Of a DNA stretch of 64,000 nt, positions 1-8,830 are shown piece after piece. Under the pieces are notes generated by a model. It had not been told where the DNA came from. It ran no database searches and saw nothing but the letters and a program-made list of their open reading frames with translations. Origin of the DNA: Flagellimonas aurea. GTDB taxonomy: Bacteria; Bacteroidota; Bacteroidia; Flavobacteriales; Flavobacteriaceae. Both the position numbers and the translations under genes were made by a program. The stretch spans positions 248,001-312,000 of the forward strand of contig NZ_JAFLNL010000004.1 in NCBI RefSeq assembly GCF_017313785.1. Reading direction: 5' to 3'. Position 1 is the stretch's first letter. Every line of letters begins with the position of its first letter.

Positions 1-25
1 TTTCGTAAAACATAATGGGTATAAA

Positions 26-51
26 AAAAGCGTCTTTTTAAAGACGCTTTT
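26..51. terminator. Bidirectional rho-independent terminator
   Basis: A 12-bp perfect inverted repeat (AAAAGCGTCTTT and its complement) has a 2-nt loop and A/T runs on both sides. It lies 20 bp beyond the stop of the minus-strand HtrA gene, so it ends that transcript and probably also a plus-strand gene left of the window. Confidence 0.85.
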
Positions 52-71
52 AAGTGTTTTTTCAGCACTTT

Positions 72-1472
72 TTACTGAAGTATCATGTGTTCCTTTTCTC
101 CATCTTCATTGATCATGGTGAAACTGGTTCGTCCGTATCTGGATATTTGGCCAAAACGTTCTTTGGCATCATCAATATTCTCTATGGGTTCACCATCCAA
201 TTCAATAATAACCTTGTTGGTCAAACCATATCTAGAGTAGCCTTGGGGAACATCAATAATCTTAACACCTTTGGATACGCCAAATTTCTTTTTGTCTTCT
301 TTGGTCAAGTTTTTTACCTTAAAAGAAGTCGCAGGAAGAATAACGCTGTTTTGTTTTTTTAACGTGACGTTTCTCACTAAACTTTCTCCACCTCGATCCA
401 ATGTAACTTTAACCACATCACCGGGTCTTTTGGCGGAAAGGTATCCTGTAAGTTCTGAGAATTTGCCAATACTGACGTTGTCCACTTTTTTAATAATGTC
501 ACCTTGCATTAAACCGGCTTCATCAGCTCCAGAATCCTCTTCCACGCCTTCAACATAAACACCTTCTAGTTCATCAATCCCTTTTTCAATAGCCAATGGA
601 GATCTTGCATTTAACGCCGAAATTCCCAAAAGTCCTTTTTGGACATTGCCGAACTCCATAATATCCTCTACAACCTTTTTGGCAATATTACTCGGAACCG
701 CAAAGGCATACCCAATATAGGAACCTGTCTGGGAAGTGATTGCCGTGTTGATACCAATAAGGTCGCCATTGGTGTTCACTAAAGCCCCACCACTGTTTCC
801 GGGGTTAACGGCAGCATCAGTCTGTATAAAAGATTGAGCACCATTTGGGGAAAGCGATCTAGCCTTGGCACTTACGATACCTGCCGTTACGGTAGAGGTT
901 AGGTTGAATGGGTTACCGACAGCAAGTACCCACTCCCCAATTTTAGCATTGTCGGAATCTCCGAAAGCCAAGTAGGGCAATGCATCTTCGGCATCTATTT
1001 TTAAAAGGGCAATGTCAGAGTCTGCATCGGTTCCGATTACTTCCGCTTCATAGGATTTATTGTTGTTCAGGACAACTTCCAATTGGCTCGAGTTGGCTAT
1101 TACGTGATTATTGGTCACAATGTAGCCATCAGGAGAAATGATTACTCCAGAACCGGTACCCAACTGTGGGGTTGATTTACGTTCATAACCATAAAAGAAT
1201 TCGGCAATGCTTGAAGGTCCACTTTTACTTAGGGTCATATTTTTAACGTGTACCACGGAATTTACCGTTTTTTCGGCAGCAGAGGTAAAATCAACCTCGT
1301 TGATTCCAGCTCCTTTCGCCGATGTATCCAGATTGCTCGTGGTCACAAAAGGTGTTTCCTCCTGTGCAGTGACCCATTTATAGCTTTCTTTCTCGAAAAA
1401 TAATTTGTAAGCTCCCAGTGTAATTGCTCCCGCAAATACGGAAACAAGGAATAAACTAGCTATTTTCTTCAT
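72..1472 (-). CDS. degQ: HtrA/Deg-family periplasmic serine protease
   Basis: Trypsin-like serine protease of envelope protein quality control. Residues 1-26 form a signal or anchor helix. The triad is visible: His123 in TNNHVIA, Asp153 in DSDIALL, Ser227 in GNSGGAL. A PDZ domain follows at about 280-372, and residues 382-466 look like a second, weaker PDZ domain, giving the protease-PDZ-PDZ order of DegP/DegQ. The length of 466 aa is normal. A TAATTTTG box (-7 type) on the minus strand at 1504-1511 would give a leader of roughly 25 nt. Whether it is closer to DegP or DegQ cannot be decided by eye. Confidence 0.95.
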   Translation of the reverse strand: MKKIASLFLVSVFAGAITLGAYKLFFEKESYKWVTAQEETPFVTTSNLDTSAKGAGINEVDFTSAAEKTVNSVVHVKNMTLSKSGPSSIAEFFYGYERKSTPQLGTGSGVIISPDGYIVTNNHVIANSSQLEVVLNNNKSYEAEVIGTDADSDIALLKIDAEDALPYLAFGDSDNAKIGEWVLAVGNPFNLTSTVTAGIVSAKARSLSPNGAQSFIQTDAAVNPGNSGGALVNTNGDLIGINTAITSQTGSYIGYAFAVPSNIAKKVVEDIMEFGNVQKGLLGISALNARSPLAIEKGIDELEGVYVEGVEEDSGADEAGLMQGDIIKKVDNVSIGKFSELTGYLSAKRPGDVVKVTLDRGGESLVRNVTLKKQNSVILPATSFKVKNLTKEDKKKFGVSKGVKIIDVPQGYSRYGLTNKVIIELDGEPIENIDDAKERFGQISRYGRTSFTMINEDGEKEHMILQ

Positions 1473-1581
1473 AATTCATTAACAATTTAACATTAAGCTT
1501 TATCAAAATTAAAAGTTTTCAATTTTTGGTTAGGTCGGTTTAACGCTGTTTTAACTACAAAAAAAACCTTAAAGAATCCCA

Positions 1582-1589
1582 TATATTTG
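1582..1589 (+). promoter_or_regulatory. Candidate -7 promoter element of dapF
   Basis: TATATTTG fits the Bacteroidota TAnnTTTG box. Using the 6-nt offset seen at the SRP RNA, transcription would begin near 1595, leaving a leader of about 12 nt before ATG 1607. I see no clear -33 TTG at the right distance. Confidence 0.4.
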
Positions 1590-1606
1590 TTCCTTTGTAG
1601 ATGCAT

Positions 1607-2389
1607 ATGGAACTACAGTTTTTTAAATATCAAGGAACGGGAAACGATTTTGTAATTATTGACAATCGTCAGGATATATTTCCCAAAAACAATACCAAAC
1701 TTGTAGCGGAGCTTTGTGACCGAAGATTTGGCATTGGAGCGGACGGTTTGATTCTGCTCGAAAATGACAATGTGTCTGATTTTAAAATGGTTTACTATAA
1801 CGCAGATGGAGCCGAAAGCACTATGTGCGGTAATGGAGGCCGCTGCTTGGTAGCGTTTGCCCATTATTTGGGAGTTATAGAAAGAAAGACCACTTTTAAT
1901 GCAGTAGATGGGCTTCATGAAGCTACCGTGGAAGGTGACATCGTCAATTTAAAGATGATTGATGTGGATAGGATACACGAGAAACAAAACCATAGTTTTT
2001 TGGATACCGGCTCCCCGCACCACGTACAATTGGTAAAAGAGCTGGAAAAGTTCGATGTACAAAAAGAAGGGAAGAGACTCCGATATGGAATTTACGGTGA
2101 GTCCGGGAGCAATATCAATTTTGTGGAACAGACCAGCGACAATGCTTTTGATGTACGAACCTACGAGAGAGGAGTGGAAGGGGAGACCTTCTCATGTGGT
2201 ACGGGGGTGACTGCCGTGGCCTTGGCCATGCACGAATCAGGTAAAACTGCAGCCAACGAAGTCCATATCCATACCATTGGAGGCGATTTGACCATTTCTT
2301 TTGAAAAGAAGGATGGAAAGTACAGCAATATCTTTTTAAAAGGACCTGCCATACAGGTATTTAAAGGAACCGTCGAATGCTCAATCTAA
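1607..2389 (+). CDS. dapF: Diaminopimelate epimerase
   Basis: Converts LL- to meso-diaminopimelate for lysine and peptidoglycan synthesis. The two catalytic cysteines are present in STMCGNGGRC (Cys74 from this start) and FSCGTGVTA (Cys197). The N-terminal FFKYQGTGNDF is characteristic of the family. An in-frame ATG lies two codons upstream at 1601, but family members start at MELQFFKY. The gene opens a run with a GNAT gene (13-nt overlap) and mltG. dapA of the same pathway lies separately at 17951. Confidence 0.96.
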   Translation: MELQFFKYQGTGNDFVIIDNRQDIFPKNNTKLVAELCDRRFGIGADGLILLENDNVSDFKMVYYNADGAESTMCGNGGRCLVAFAHYLGVIERKTTFNAVDGLHEATVEGDIVNLKMIDVDRIHEKQNHSFLDTGSPHHVQLVKELEKFDVQKEGKRLRYGIYGESGSNINFVEQTSDNAFDVRTYERGVEGETFSCGTGVTAVALAMHESGKTAANEVHIHTIGGDLTISFEKKDGKYSNIFLKGPAIQVFKGTVECSI

Positions 2390-2910
2390 AAGGAAAACAA
2401 GTCTATTTACGGGCCTTGGAGCCCACTGACCTCGATTTTCTGTACAAATTGGAAAACGACACATCGGTCTGGGAGGTGAGCGGTACCTTGAAGCCGTATT
2501 CAAAAAAAGTACTGCAACTGTATTTGGACAATGCCCACCGGGATATTTATGATGTGAAGCAGTTACGTTTATGTATCAGTAACAATCAAGACGAATGTAT
2601 AGGGCTTATCGATTTGTTCGATTTTGACCCTAAACACCGTAGGGCGGGAATCGGAATTATAATCGTTGAACCTGGTGATAGAAACAGGGGGGCTGGTGCA
2701 GAAGCTTTGTCACTTTTGTGCGATTATGCATTTTCTGCTTTGGACATGCATCAACTCTACGCCAATATTTTGGAGGATAATGAGGCGAGTATCCATTTGT
2801 TTCAAAAAATGGGATTCGAAGAAATCGGCGTTAAAAAGGAATGGATAAGAACCAACCAAGGGTTCAAGAACGAAATAATGTATCAAAAGATCAATACAAA
2901 TGAATCTTAA
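2377..2910 (+). CDS. GNAT acetyltransferase, RimJ/RimL-SpeG type
   Basis: 177-residue N-acetyltransferase. It opens with KGKQVYLRALEPTDLDFL, typical of RimL-like proteins. The acetyl-CoA loop is at about 96-112 (VEPGDRNRGAGAEAL), followed by the family's C-terminal IHLFQKMGFEEIG. The substrate (ribosomal protein, polyamine or small molecule) is not evident. It overlaps dapF by 13 nt and mltG by 11 nt, so translation is probably coupled across all three. Confidence 0.85.
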   Translation: MLNLKGKQVYLRALEPTDLDFLYKLENDTSVWEVSGTLKPYSKKVLQLYLDNAHRDIYDVKQLRLCISNNQDECIGLIDLFDFDPKHRRAGIGIIIVEPGDRNRGAGAEALSLLCDYAFSALDMHQLYANILEDNEASIHLFQKMGFEEIGVKKEWIRTNQGFKNEIMYQKINTNES

Positions 2911-3943
2911 GAAAGTACTTTGGGCAACGGCTATCCTCGGATTGTTGATCTGCGGTTTTATTGCTTATCAAATTTACAGTGCCATTTTTAGTCCCAATAC
3001 CCAGTTCAATAACGATGAAGCCTTTGTTTACATTGAAACGGATGCATCGTTCAGTGATGTAAAAACTTCATTGGAACCTTTGTTGCAAGATTTGTCGACT
3101 TTTGAGGCCGTCGCCAAACGTAAAGGGTATATCACCAATATAAAAGCAGGCAAATATGCCCTCAAAAGAGGGATGAACAACAACGAAATTATCAATACCC
3201 TTCGGAGCGCCAACTTACCTGTTCAAGTATCATTTAATAATCAAGAATCGCTGGCGTTGTTGGCGGGAAGGGTAGCGGAACAGATAGAAGCAGATAGTTT
3301 AGAATTGCTTCAAACATTCAATGATCCTGAGTTTTTGAAGGAAACAAAGTTTGATGAGGATACCAAACTGGCGATGTACATTCCAAATACCTACGAATTT
3401 TTCTGGAATACTGACGCAACGAGTTTTAGGGACCGAATGCGGACGGAATACGAACGCTTCTGGAACAGTGACCGTTTGCAAAAGGCAAAAAACCTTGGAT
3501 TGACTCCCAATGAGGTCACTGCTTTAGCAGCCATAGTACAGAAAGAAACCGCCAAGGTAGATGAACGTCCGCGAGTGGCGGGCGTGTACCTGAATCGAAT
3601 CCGAAAAGGAATGTTGCTTCAGGCCGACCCCACGGTGATCTACGCCATCAAAAAGGAAACGGGCAATTACGACACCATTATTAAAAGGGTCCTTTTTCGT
3701 GATTTGGAAATGGATTCACCTTACAATACCTATAAATATGCAGGTGTTCCTCCTGGACCGATAACCATGCCGGATATTACTTCAATCGATGCGGTTTTGA
3801 ACCCTGAAAAACACGATTATCTTTATTTTGTGGCCGACGTTTCCAACTTCGGATACCACATGTTTGCCAAATCTTTGGCGCAACACAACCGAAATAAGGT
3901 ACAATACACCCGATGGTTGAATCAACAAAAAGTTTTGAGATAA
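2900..3943 (+). CDS. mltG: Endolytic murein transglycosylase MltG
   Basis: Inner-membrane lytic transglycosylase that cuts nascent glycan strands and so limits their length. A transmembrane helix lies at about 6-28. The YceG-like domain ends with the catalytic segment AIVQKETA (Glu216, equivalent to the catalytic Glu of E. coli MltG) and with LLQADPTVIYA and PPGPI, all strongly conserved. 347 aa is the normal size. Coupled to the GNAT gene upstream. Its position after dapF groups two cell-wall functions. Confidence 0.95.
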   Translation: MNLKKVLWATAILGLLICGFIAYQIYSAIFSPNTQFNNDEAFVYIETDASFSDVKTSLEPLLQDLSTFEAVAKRKGYITNIKAGKYALKRGMNNNEIINTLRSANLPVQVSFNNQESLALLAGRVAEQIEADSLELLQTFNDPEFLKETKFDEDTKLAMYIPNTYEFFWNTDATSFRDRMRTEYERFWNSDRLQKAKNLGLTPNEVTALAAIVQKETAKVDERPRVAGVYLNRIRKGMLLQADPTVIYAIKKETGNYDTIIKRVLFRDLEMDSPYNTYKYAGVPPGPITMPDITSIDAVLNPEKHDYLYFVADVSNFGYHMFAKSLAQHNRNKVQYTRWLNQQKVLR

Positions 3944-4039
3944 GGTTCTTTATCGTTGATTTTCATCCATTTAACGTATTTTAAGGCTGATTTAAGAAAT
4001 CTTTATGAGCTTTAGGATGCCCTTTAACTTATCTCCATC

Positions 4040-4047
4040 TATATTTG
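4040..4047 (+). promoter_or_regulatory. Candidate -7 element upstream of the lysozyme-like gene
   Basis: TATATTTG matches TAnnTTTG and lies 47 bp before the ATG at 4095. The 151-bp gap after mltG supports separate transcription. No matching -33 TTG was found. Confidence 0.35.
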
Positions 4048-4094
4048 CCGGCCAAATTGATTTTTGATACGTATATAGTATCGAGATCACAAAT

Positions 4095-4748
4095 ATGAAC
4101 ATTATGAAAAGATGGATAGGTTTTATACTACATCTTGCCATGATCGTAGTTTTGACAAGTTTTGGTTCCTACACCGTAATGAAAAAGGAAGTTGTTGAAA
4201 TTCCCGATTCATTGAAGGTAACAACCAATTTGGAAATCTTTGCACCGCAAGATTCCATTGAACTTCTTGACGAGGACGAGGTAACCCCTCCTTTTCTGGG
4301 AAAAGCCTACAATGGCTTTAAGGAAGCACTTGCTTTCAAGGAATCCCAGGGCAAATATCAAAGAGTAAATACATTGGGTTATTTGGGCAAATACCAGTTT
4401 GGTAGCAGCACATTAAATTTGATGGGAGTTTACAATATGGATGAATTTTTGGAAAATCCAGAACTTCAGGAAAAAGCCTTTATGGCCAATATTGCCCGTA
4501 ATAAGTGGATTTTAAGAAGGGATATCAAGCGCTTCAACGGAAAAACTATCGGAGGAATCAAGGTAACTGAATCCGGTATTTTGGCTGCGGCCCATTTGGC
4601 TGGAGCGGGCAACGTCAAAAAGTATCTACGATCTTATGGACAAAACGATGTAACTGATGCTTACGGAAGTAATATCTCGTACTATATGAAAAAATTTGCG
4701 GGCTACGATATTTCCAATATCAAGCAACAGAAAAATGCCAAAGTATAA
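4095..4748 (+). CDS. Exported lysozyme-like (transglycosylase-like) protein
   Basis: 217 aa with an N-terminal hydrophobic signal at about 5-26. The 72-200 region reads like a lysozyme-superfamily domain: a Glu in ALAFKESQGKY (Glu83) followed by GYLGKYQFG, then AAAHLAGAGN near residue 170. Similar flavobacterial proteins are often annotated as peptidoglycan-binding, but I see no LysM repeat. A role in wall turnover is inferred from the fold cues and from mltG upstream. The catalytic Glu assignment is tentative. An alternative start is Met4. Confidence 0.6.
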   Translation: MNIMKRWIGFILHLAMIVVLTSFGSYTVMKKEVVEIPDSLKVTTNLEIFAPQDSIELLDEDEVTPPFLGKAYNGFKEALAFKESQGKYQRVNTLGYLGKYQFGSSTLNLMGVYNMDEFLENPELQEKAFMANIARNKWILRRDIKRFNGKTIGGIKVTESGILAAAHLAGAGNVKKYLRSYGQNDVTDAYGSNISYYMKKFAGYDISNIKQQKNAKV

Positions 4749-4770
4749 CTACGGCATGATGTAAAACAAG

Positions 4771-4797
4771 AAAGCCCCGAAATTCGGGGCTTTTTTT
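4771..4797. terminator. Bidirectional terminator between convergent genes
   Basis: Stem of AAAGCCCCGAA and its complement around a very short loop, followed by seven T. It separates the plus-strand lysozyme-like gene from the minus-strand methylase gene and its end touches the stop of the latter. Confidence 0.85.
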
Positions 4798-5524
4798 ATG
4801 CTTGGATTATATAGATCGTTGGTCTTTTGTCTAGGTCTATCTCAATTTCGCTCCATTCATGGGCACTTTTAGTGGAGATAAACTCTGTGGGCAACGTAAT
4901 ATCGCACGCAATACAGAGTCGGGTAGACTTCTGTAAAGTTTTTACAAGTTCCTTTACCAATTTATTGTTACGGTAAGGTGTTTCCATAAAAATTTGGGAC
5001 TGCCCTTTTTCACGGGATAATCGTTCCAAACTTTTTATCATTTTCTTGCGCTCGGCATTATCAATGGGCAAATAACCGTTGAACGCAAAGTTCTGGCCGT
5101 TCATACCGCTGCTCATCATGGCCATTAAAATAGAGGAGGGGCCCACCAGCGGTACCACCTGTATTCTTTTTTGATGCGCAACACGAACTACATCGGCTCC
5201 TGGGTCGGCAATGCCCGGACACCCAGCTTCGGACAAAATACCAATATCATGTCCATGAATACATGGGTCCAAAAAAGCGGGTATTTCTTCAGGGTTGGTG
5301 TATTTATTCAGGGATTGTAAATGTAAATCAGGTTGCGATTTGCTAGGGCTTACCCGTTTTATAAAACGTCTGGCCGTTTTCTCATTCTCCACGATATAGT
5401 GGTCAATGCGCTCTATGGTCCCTTTTACCGAAATGGGCAGGACTTCCAAAGGAGCATTGTCTCCTAAAGTTGTGGGAATCAAATAGATTTTACCCACTAT
5501 TAAACCAGGTTTTACCTCTTCCAT
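4796..5524 (-). CDS. SAM-dependent methyltransferase, RsmI-like (tetrapyrrole methylase fold)
   Basis: 242 aa. GILSEAGCPGIADPGADVV matches the RsmI/YraL signature, followed by VVPLVGPSSILMAMMSSG and FAFNGYLP as in 16S rRNA 2'-O-methyltransferase RsmI. Bacteroidota usually carry a canonical RsmI and this shorter paralogue, so methylation of C1402 ribose is not certain. Only 4 nt separate it from the phosphatase gene upstream; with dnaA they form one minus-strand run. Confidence 0.8.
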   Translation of the reverse strand: MEEVKPGLIVGKIYLIPTTLGDNAPLEVLPISVKGTIERIDHYIVENEKTARRFIKRVSPSKSQPDLHLQSLNKYTNPEEIPAFLDPCIHGHDIGILSEAGCPGIADPGADVVRVAHQKRIQVVPLVGPSSILMAMMSSGMNGQNFAFNGYLPIDNAERKKMIKSLERLSREKGQSQIFMETPYRNNKLVKELVKTLQKSTRLCIACDITLPTEFISTKSAHEWSEIEIDLDKRPTIYIIQA

Positions 5525-5528
5525 GGGT

Positions 5529-5981
5529 TTAATTTAGCTTTTTCGCAATTTCCTCACAAGCCCTATCAATCATTTGATATACATTTTCAAAGCCATTGTC
5601 GCCACCGTAATAGGGGTCTGGAACTTCTTTAATGCCCAGTTCAACCTCGCTCAGTAACAACTTTACCTTGCTGGCTTGCTCTTGGTTGGCGGCGAGACTG
5701 GCTACATCTGAATAATTACTTCGGTCCATAACGTAGATATGATCGAACTCCGAAAAATCGGCTTTAGAAAATTTTCTACACTTCTGATGGTTAATATTTA
5801 GACCATGTTTTTTGGCCACCGCAACAGAACGTTTATCGGGAGGATTGCCAACGTGATAACCGGCAGTACCTGCAGAATCCACAAATACTTTGTCGGGGTC
5901 CACTTTGGATTGCAAAATGCCTTCGGCCAAAGGTGACCTGCATATGTTTCCCAAGCAGACCATCAAAACTTTGGTTTTCAT
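5529..5981 (-). CDS. Low-molecular-weight protein-tyrosine phosphatase
   Basis: 150 aa. The P-loop CLGNICRS (C-x5-R, Cys9) is at the N terminus and the general-acid Asp is in VPDPYYGG near residue 122, as in the LMW-PTP family. The substrate is unknown; relatives act on tyrosine kinases of capsule export or on arginine phosphate. It sits 17 nt after dnaA. Confidence 0.92.
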   Translation of the reverse strand: MKTKVLMVCLGNICRSPLAEGILQSKVDPDKVFVDSAGTAGYHVGNPPDKRSVAVAKKHGLNINHQKCRKFSKADFSEFDHIYVMDRSNYSDVASLAANQEQASKVKLLLSEVELGIKEVPDPYYGGDNGFENVYQMIDRACEEIAKKLN

Positions 5982-5998
5982 AGATATGTTGTGAAAAA

Positions 5999-7423
5999 TT
6001 AAGAGAACTTTTTGCTCAAATCCTCAATGTACTTTCTGAATTGCTTATCGGTCTCGGCAAGGTTGTCCACCGTTTTGCATGCATGGAGTACGGTTGCGTG
6101 ATCACGTTTTCCGATTTGGGAACCGATGCTGGCCAAAGATGCCTTGGTGAATTTTTTTGCAAAGAACATGGCCAATTGCCTAGCCTGTACAATGTGGCGC
6201 TTTCTTGTTTTGGATTGAAGCGTGGCCACATCCATTTCAAAGTAATCAGAGACCACTTTTTGAATATAATCGATGGATACTTCGCGCTTGGTGTTCTTGA
6301 CGAACTTTTCCACAACCTGCTGGGCCAGTTCCAAGGTAACTTCGCGTTTGTTGAAAGATGATTGTGCAATCAATGAAATGATGGCTCCTTCCAGTTCACG
6401 AATGTTGGTCTTGATGTTCTTGGCCACGTGATCGATAATATCTTCCGGCATTTCCACACCGTCACGGTACAACTTGTTCTTCAAGATAGATACTCGGGTC
6501 TCGTAATCAGGACTTTGCAATTCCGCAGACAGACCCCATTTGAAACGGGAGAGCAAACGCTGTTCAATATCCTGCATGTCCACCGGAGCTTTGTCCGAAG
6601 TCAAGATTACCTGCTTGCCATTTTGGTGCAAGTGGTTGAAAATATGGAAGAAAACGTCCTGTGTACCAGATTTTCCGGATAGAAATTGTACATCGTCAAT
6701 GATAAGCACGTCTATCAACTGGTAAAAGTGGATGAAATCGTTTCGAGTGTTCTTTTTTACTGACTCTATATATTGTTGAGTGAATTTCTCCGCTGATATG
6801 TAGAGTACCGTCTTTTCTGGGTACTTATCTTTTATTTCAACTCCAATGGCATGGGCCAAGTGAGTTTTTCCCAAACCAACCCCACCAAAAACCAATAATG
6901 GGTTAAAGGATGTTCCTCCAGGTTTGTTGGCAACGGCCATTCCGGCCGACCTTGCCAAACGGTTGGAGTCGCCCTCCAGAAAATTGTCAAAATTATAGTT
7001 AGGATTTAATTGGGATTCGATTTTGATGTTTCGAATTCCAGGGATGACAAATGGATTTTTAAGCTCGGGACTTTTGGAGGTAATCGGCACATCCAATTCC
7101 TGTGGTCCCACAGCTGTACGGTTAGAACTTGGAATCTGTTCCGTAAAAGGTTCCTTGTTACCGTACTTGTTTTCCATTTTTATAACGTAAATCAACTTAG
7201 CATTGCTTCCCAATTCACGGGTCATGGCAACTTTAAGGAGCTTTACATAATGTTCTTCGAGCCATTCGTAGAAAAACTTGCTGGGCACTTGAATGCTCAG
7301 CGCCTTATCTGTCAATTTTATAGGCTTAATGGGTTCAAACCATGTTTTGAATGCCTGCGGTTGGATGTTATCTTGGATAAAAGCCAAACAGTTGTTCCAT
7401 ACGGAATTAGCAGTAGCACTCAT
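5999..7423 (-). CDS. dnaA: Chromosomal replication initiator DnaA
   Basis: 474 aa. Domain I at about 1-85, a short linker, then the AAA+ core with Walker A GGVGLGKT (180-187) and Walker B VLIIDDVQF (about 238), and a C-terminal domain IV with GKRDHATVLHA, the DnaA-box-reading helix. The gene is followed closely by the phosphatase and methylase genes. I see no cluster of DnaA boxes or AT-rich unwinding tract beside it, so this window does not obviously hold oriC. Confidence 0.97.
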   Translation of the reverse strand: MSATANSVWNNCLAFIQDNIQPQAFKTWFEPIKPIKLTDKALSIQVPSKFFYEWLEEHYVKLLKVAMTRELGSNAKLIYVIKMENKYGNKEPFTEQIPSSNRTAVGPQELDVPITSKSPELKNPFVIPGIRNIKIESQLNPNYNFDNFLEGDSNRLARSAGMAVANKPGGTSFNPLLVFGGVGLGKTHLAHAIGVEIKDKYPEKTVLYISAEKFTQQYIESVKKNTRNDFIHFYQLIDVLIIDDVQFLSGKSGTQDVFFHIFNHLHQNGKQVILTSDKAPVDMQDIEQRLLSRFKWGLSAELQSPDYETRVSILKNKLYRDGVEMPEDIIDHVAKNIKTNIRELEGAIISLIAQSSFNKREVTLELAQQVVEKFVKNTKREVSIDYIQKVVSDYFEMDVATLQSKTRKRHIVQARQLAMFFAKKFTKASLASIGSQIGKRDHATVLHACKTVDNLAETDKQFRKYIEDLSKKFS

Positions 7424-7512
7424 AGAAGTTTTTCCTTGTTTTAATGGTTAGCTTTAATACTTAAGAGCAAGCATCTAAAGGGTTACAAGATGCTCATTGG
7501 ATGCGACAAATA

Positions 7513-7521
7513 TGTGAACAA
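7513..7521 (-). promoter_or_regulatory. Possible single DnaA box upstream of dnaA
   Basis: On the minus strand this reads TTGTTCACA, one mismatch from TTATnCACA, about 90 bp upstream of the dnaA start. A lone box could serve autoregulation. One 9-mer with a mismatch is weak evidence. Confidence 0.25.
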
Positions 7522-7625
7522 TTCTTTTAAAAAAAAAATCAATTTGTCATTGAAAGTTTTGTTTTTTTTTCGCATGTTACCCTCAAAATAAGCAAGCCTC
7601 TAAATATATAATTTTTCAGTTAAAA

Positions 7626-8024
7626 ATGGGTCTAAATTCATATTCTTTTCGGGTTCGGTATGCAGAAACCGACCAAATGGGGGTTGTTTACCACGGTAAT
7701 TATGCGCAGTATTTTGAAATGGGTCGAGTGGAGTGGTTAAGGGCCATGGGAATCACTTACAAAAGCATGGAGGATAACGGGGTGATATTGCCCGTAATTT
7801 CTTTACACATTGACTACAAAAAGTCTGCGGTTTATGATGATTTGTTGACCGTGCGTACCCAATTGAAATCAAAGCCCATGGTCAAGATTGAGTTCGACTA
7901 TGACCTTTTGAACGAAGCAGGGGAGTTATTGGCCACCGCGAACACCGTTTTGGCCTTTATGGACAAAAAAACGGGACGCCCCATAAAATGTCCTGATTAT
8001 ATCTTGGAAAAATTGGAAGATTGA
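7626..8024 (+). CDS. Acyl-CoA thioesterase, YbgC/4HBT family
   Basis: 132 aa hotdog-fold thioesterase. The YbgC signature is clear: RYAETDQMGVVYHGNYAQYFEMGR with the catalytic Asp in ETDQMG. It hydrolyses acyl-CoA thioesters; in proteobacteria YbgC goes with Tol-Pal, but no tol genes are here. It is divergent from dnaA across 182 bp and is followed directly by tandem repeats. Confidence 0.9.
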   Translation: MGLNSYSFRVRYAETDQMGVVYHGNYAQYFEMGRVEWLRAMGITYKSMEDNGVILPVISLHIDYKKSAVYDDLLTVRTQLKSKPMVKIEFDYDLLNEAGELLATANTVLAFMDKKTGRPIKCPDYILEKLED

Positions 8025-8029
8025 TTTTT

Positions 8030-8107
<78 letters not shown>

Positions 8108-8117
8108 TTTGTTCTTA

Positions 8118-8209
8118 TGTCTAGCAGCGCAGCGTTCTTTTGTCCAATATCGTAGCGGTCCTGAGTCTAACAGCGCAGCGTTCTTTTATCCAACAGCAAA
8201 GCGGTCTTG
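8118..8209 (+). repeat. Four tandem copies of a degenerate 23-bp repeat
   Basis: Units at 8118, 8141, 8164 and 8187 are exactly 23 bp each. Copies 1 and 3 share CAGCGCAGCGTTCTTT; copies 2 and 4 share the TCCAA and AGCGGTC segments, so the array may have grown by duplicating a 46-bp pair. The last unit ends 6 bp before the stop of the minus-strand yigZ gene. Confidence 0.85.
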
Positions 8210-8215
8210 TTTCAA

Positions 8216-8830
8216 TCAATCCATCATAATCACATCGACAGCGTGCATTTCATCGAAAAGTTGAAAAACTTCTTCAGATTCACTTAATCGAACGGAAATC
8301 ACCAGTTCACAATCCAACTCCATTTTTTGGGAAACAATTTCCAAATCTTTCTGTTTGATGGTCCGCATCACAATATCCATAACTGGATACTCAAATTGTA
8401 AACGCATTTGCGCTTTAATGGTTTTTTGCACGATTTTGGCACTTTCCAACGCCATTTGGGCAGCCGTTTTATAGGCCTGTATCAATCCGCCGACCCCAAG
8501 TTTGGTGCCCCCGAAGATTCTGGTGACGGTAATCAATACATTGGTCACATCAAAAGATTGTATTTGTCCGTAAATGGGCATCCCAGCGGAATTGTTCGGT
8601 TCGCCATCATCGTTGGCCCTGTACGTGGGGTTTTCCGTGCCCAATTGCCAGGCATAGCAAACGTGATTGGCCGTATGGTATTTTTTACGGAGTTCTTCCA
8701 CAATCGGTTTTACATCATCTTCAGAAGTAATGGGATGGACCTCAGCATAAAATTTGCTCTTTCGGTCCTTATATAAAATCTCTGGTGAAGGTTTGGTGAC
8801 GGTCCTGTAAACATCTTCTTTTTTCTCCAT
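8216..8830 (-). CDS. yigZ: YigZ/IMPACT family protein
   Basis: 204 aa from the ATG at 8830. Family hallmarks are HTANHVCYAW, RANDDGEPNNSAGMPI and FGGTKLGVGGL, followed by a C-terminal EF-G-V-like domain. The molecular role is unsettled; eukaryotic IMPACT modulates the Gcn2 response. An upstream in-frame ATG at 8884 would add 18 residues inside the transporter gene, but 8830 gives the overlap TGATG with the transporter stop and is preferred. Confidence 0.9.
   Translation of the reverse strand: MEKKEDVYRTVTKPSPEILYKDRKSKFYAEVHPITSEDDVKPIVEELRKKYHTANHVCYAWQLGTENPTYRANDDGEPNNSAGMPIYGQIQSFDVTNVLITVTRIFGGTKLGVGGLIQAYKTAAQMALESAKIVQKTIKAQMRLQFEYPVMDIVMRTIKQKDLEIVSQKMELDCELVISVRLSESEEVFQLFDEMHAVDVIMMD

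Noticed and set aside
7424-7625. Origin of replication next to dnaA
   Set aside because: Only one near-match DnaA box and no cluster or clear unwinding element; dnaA is not always near oriC in this phylum.
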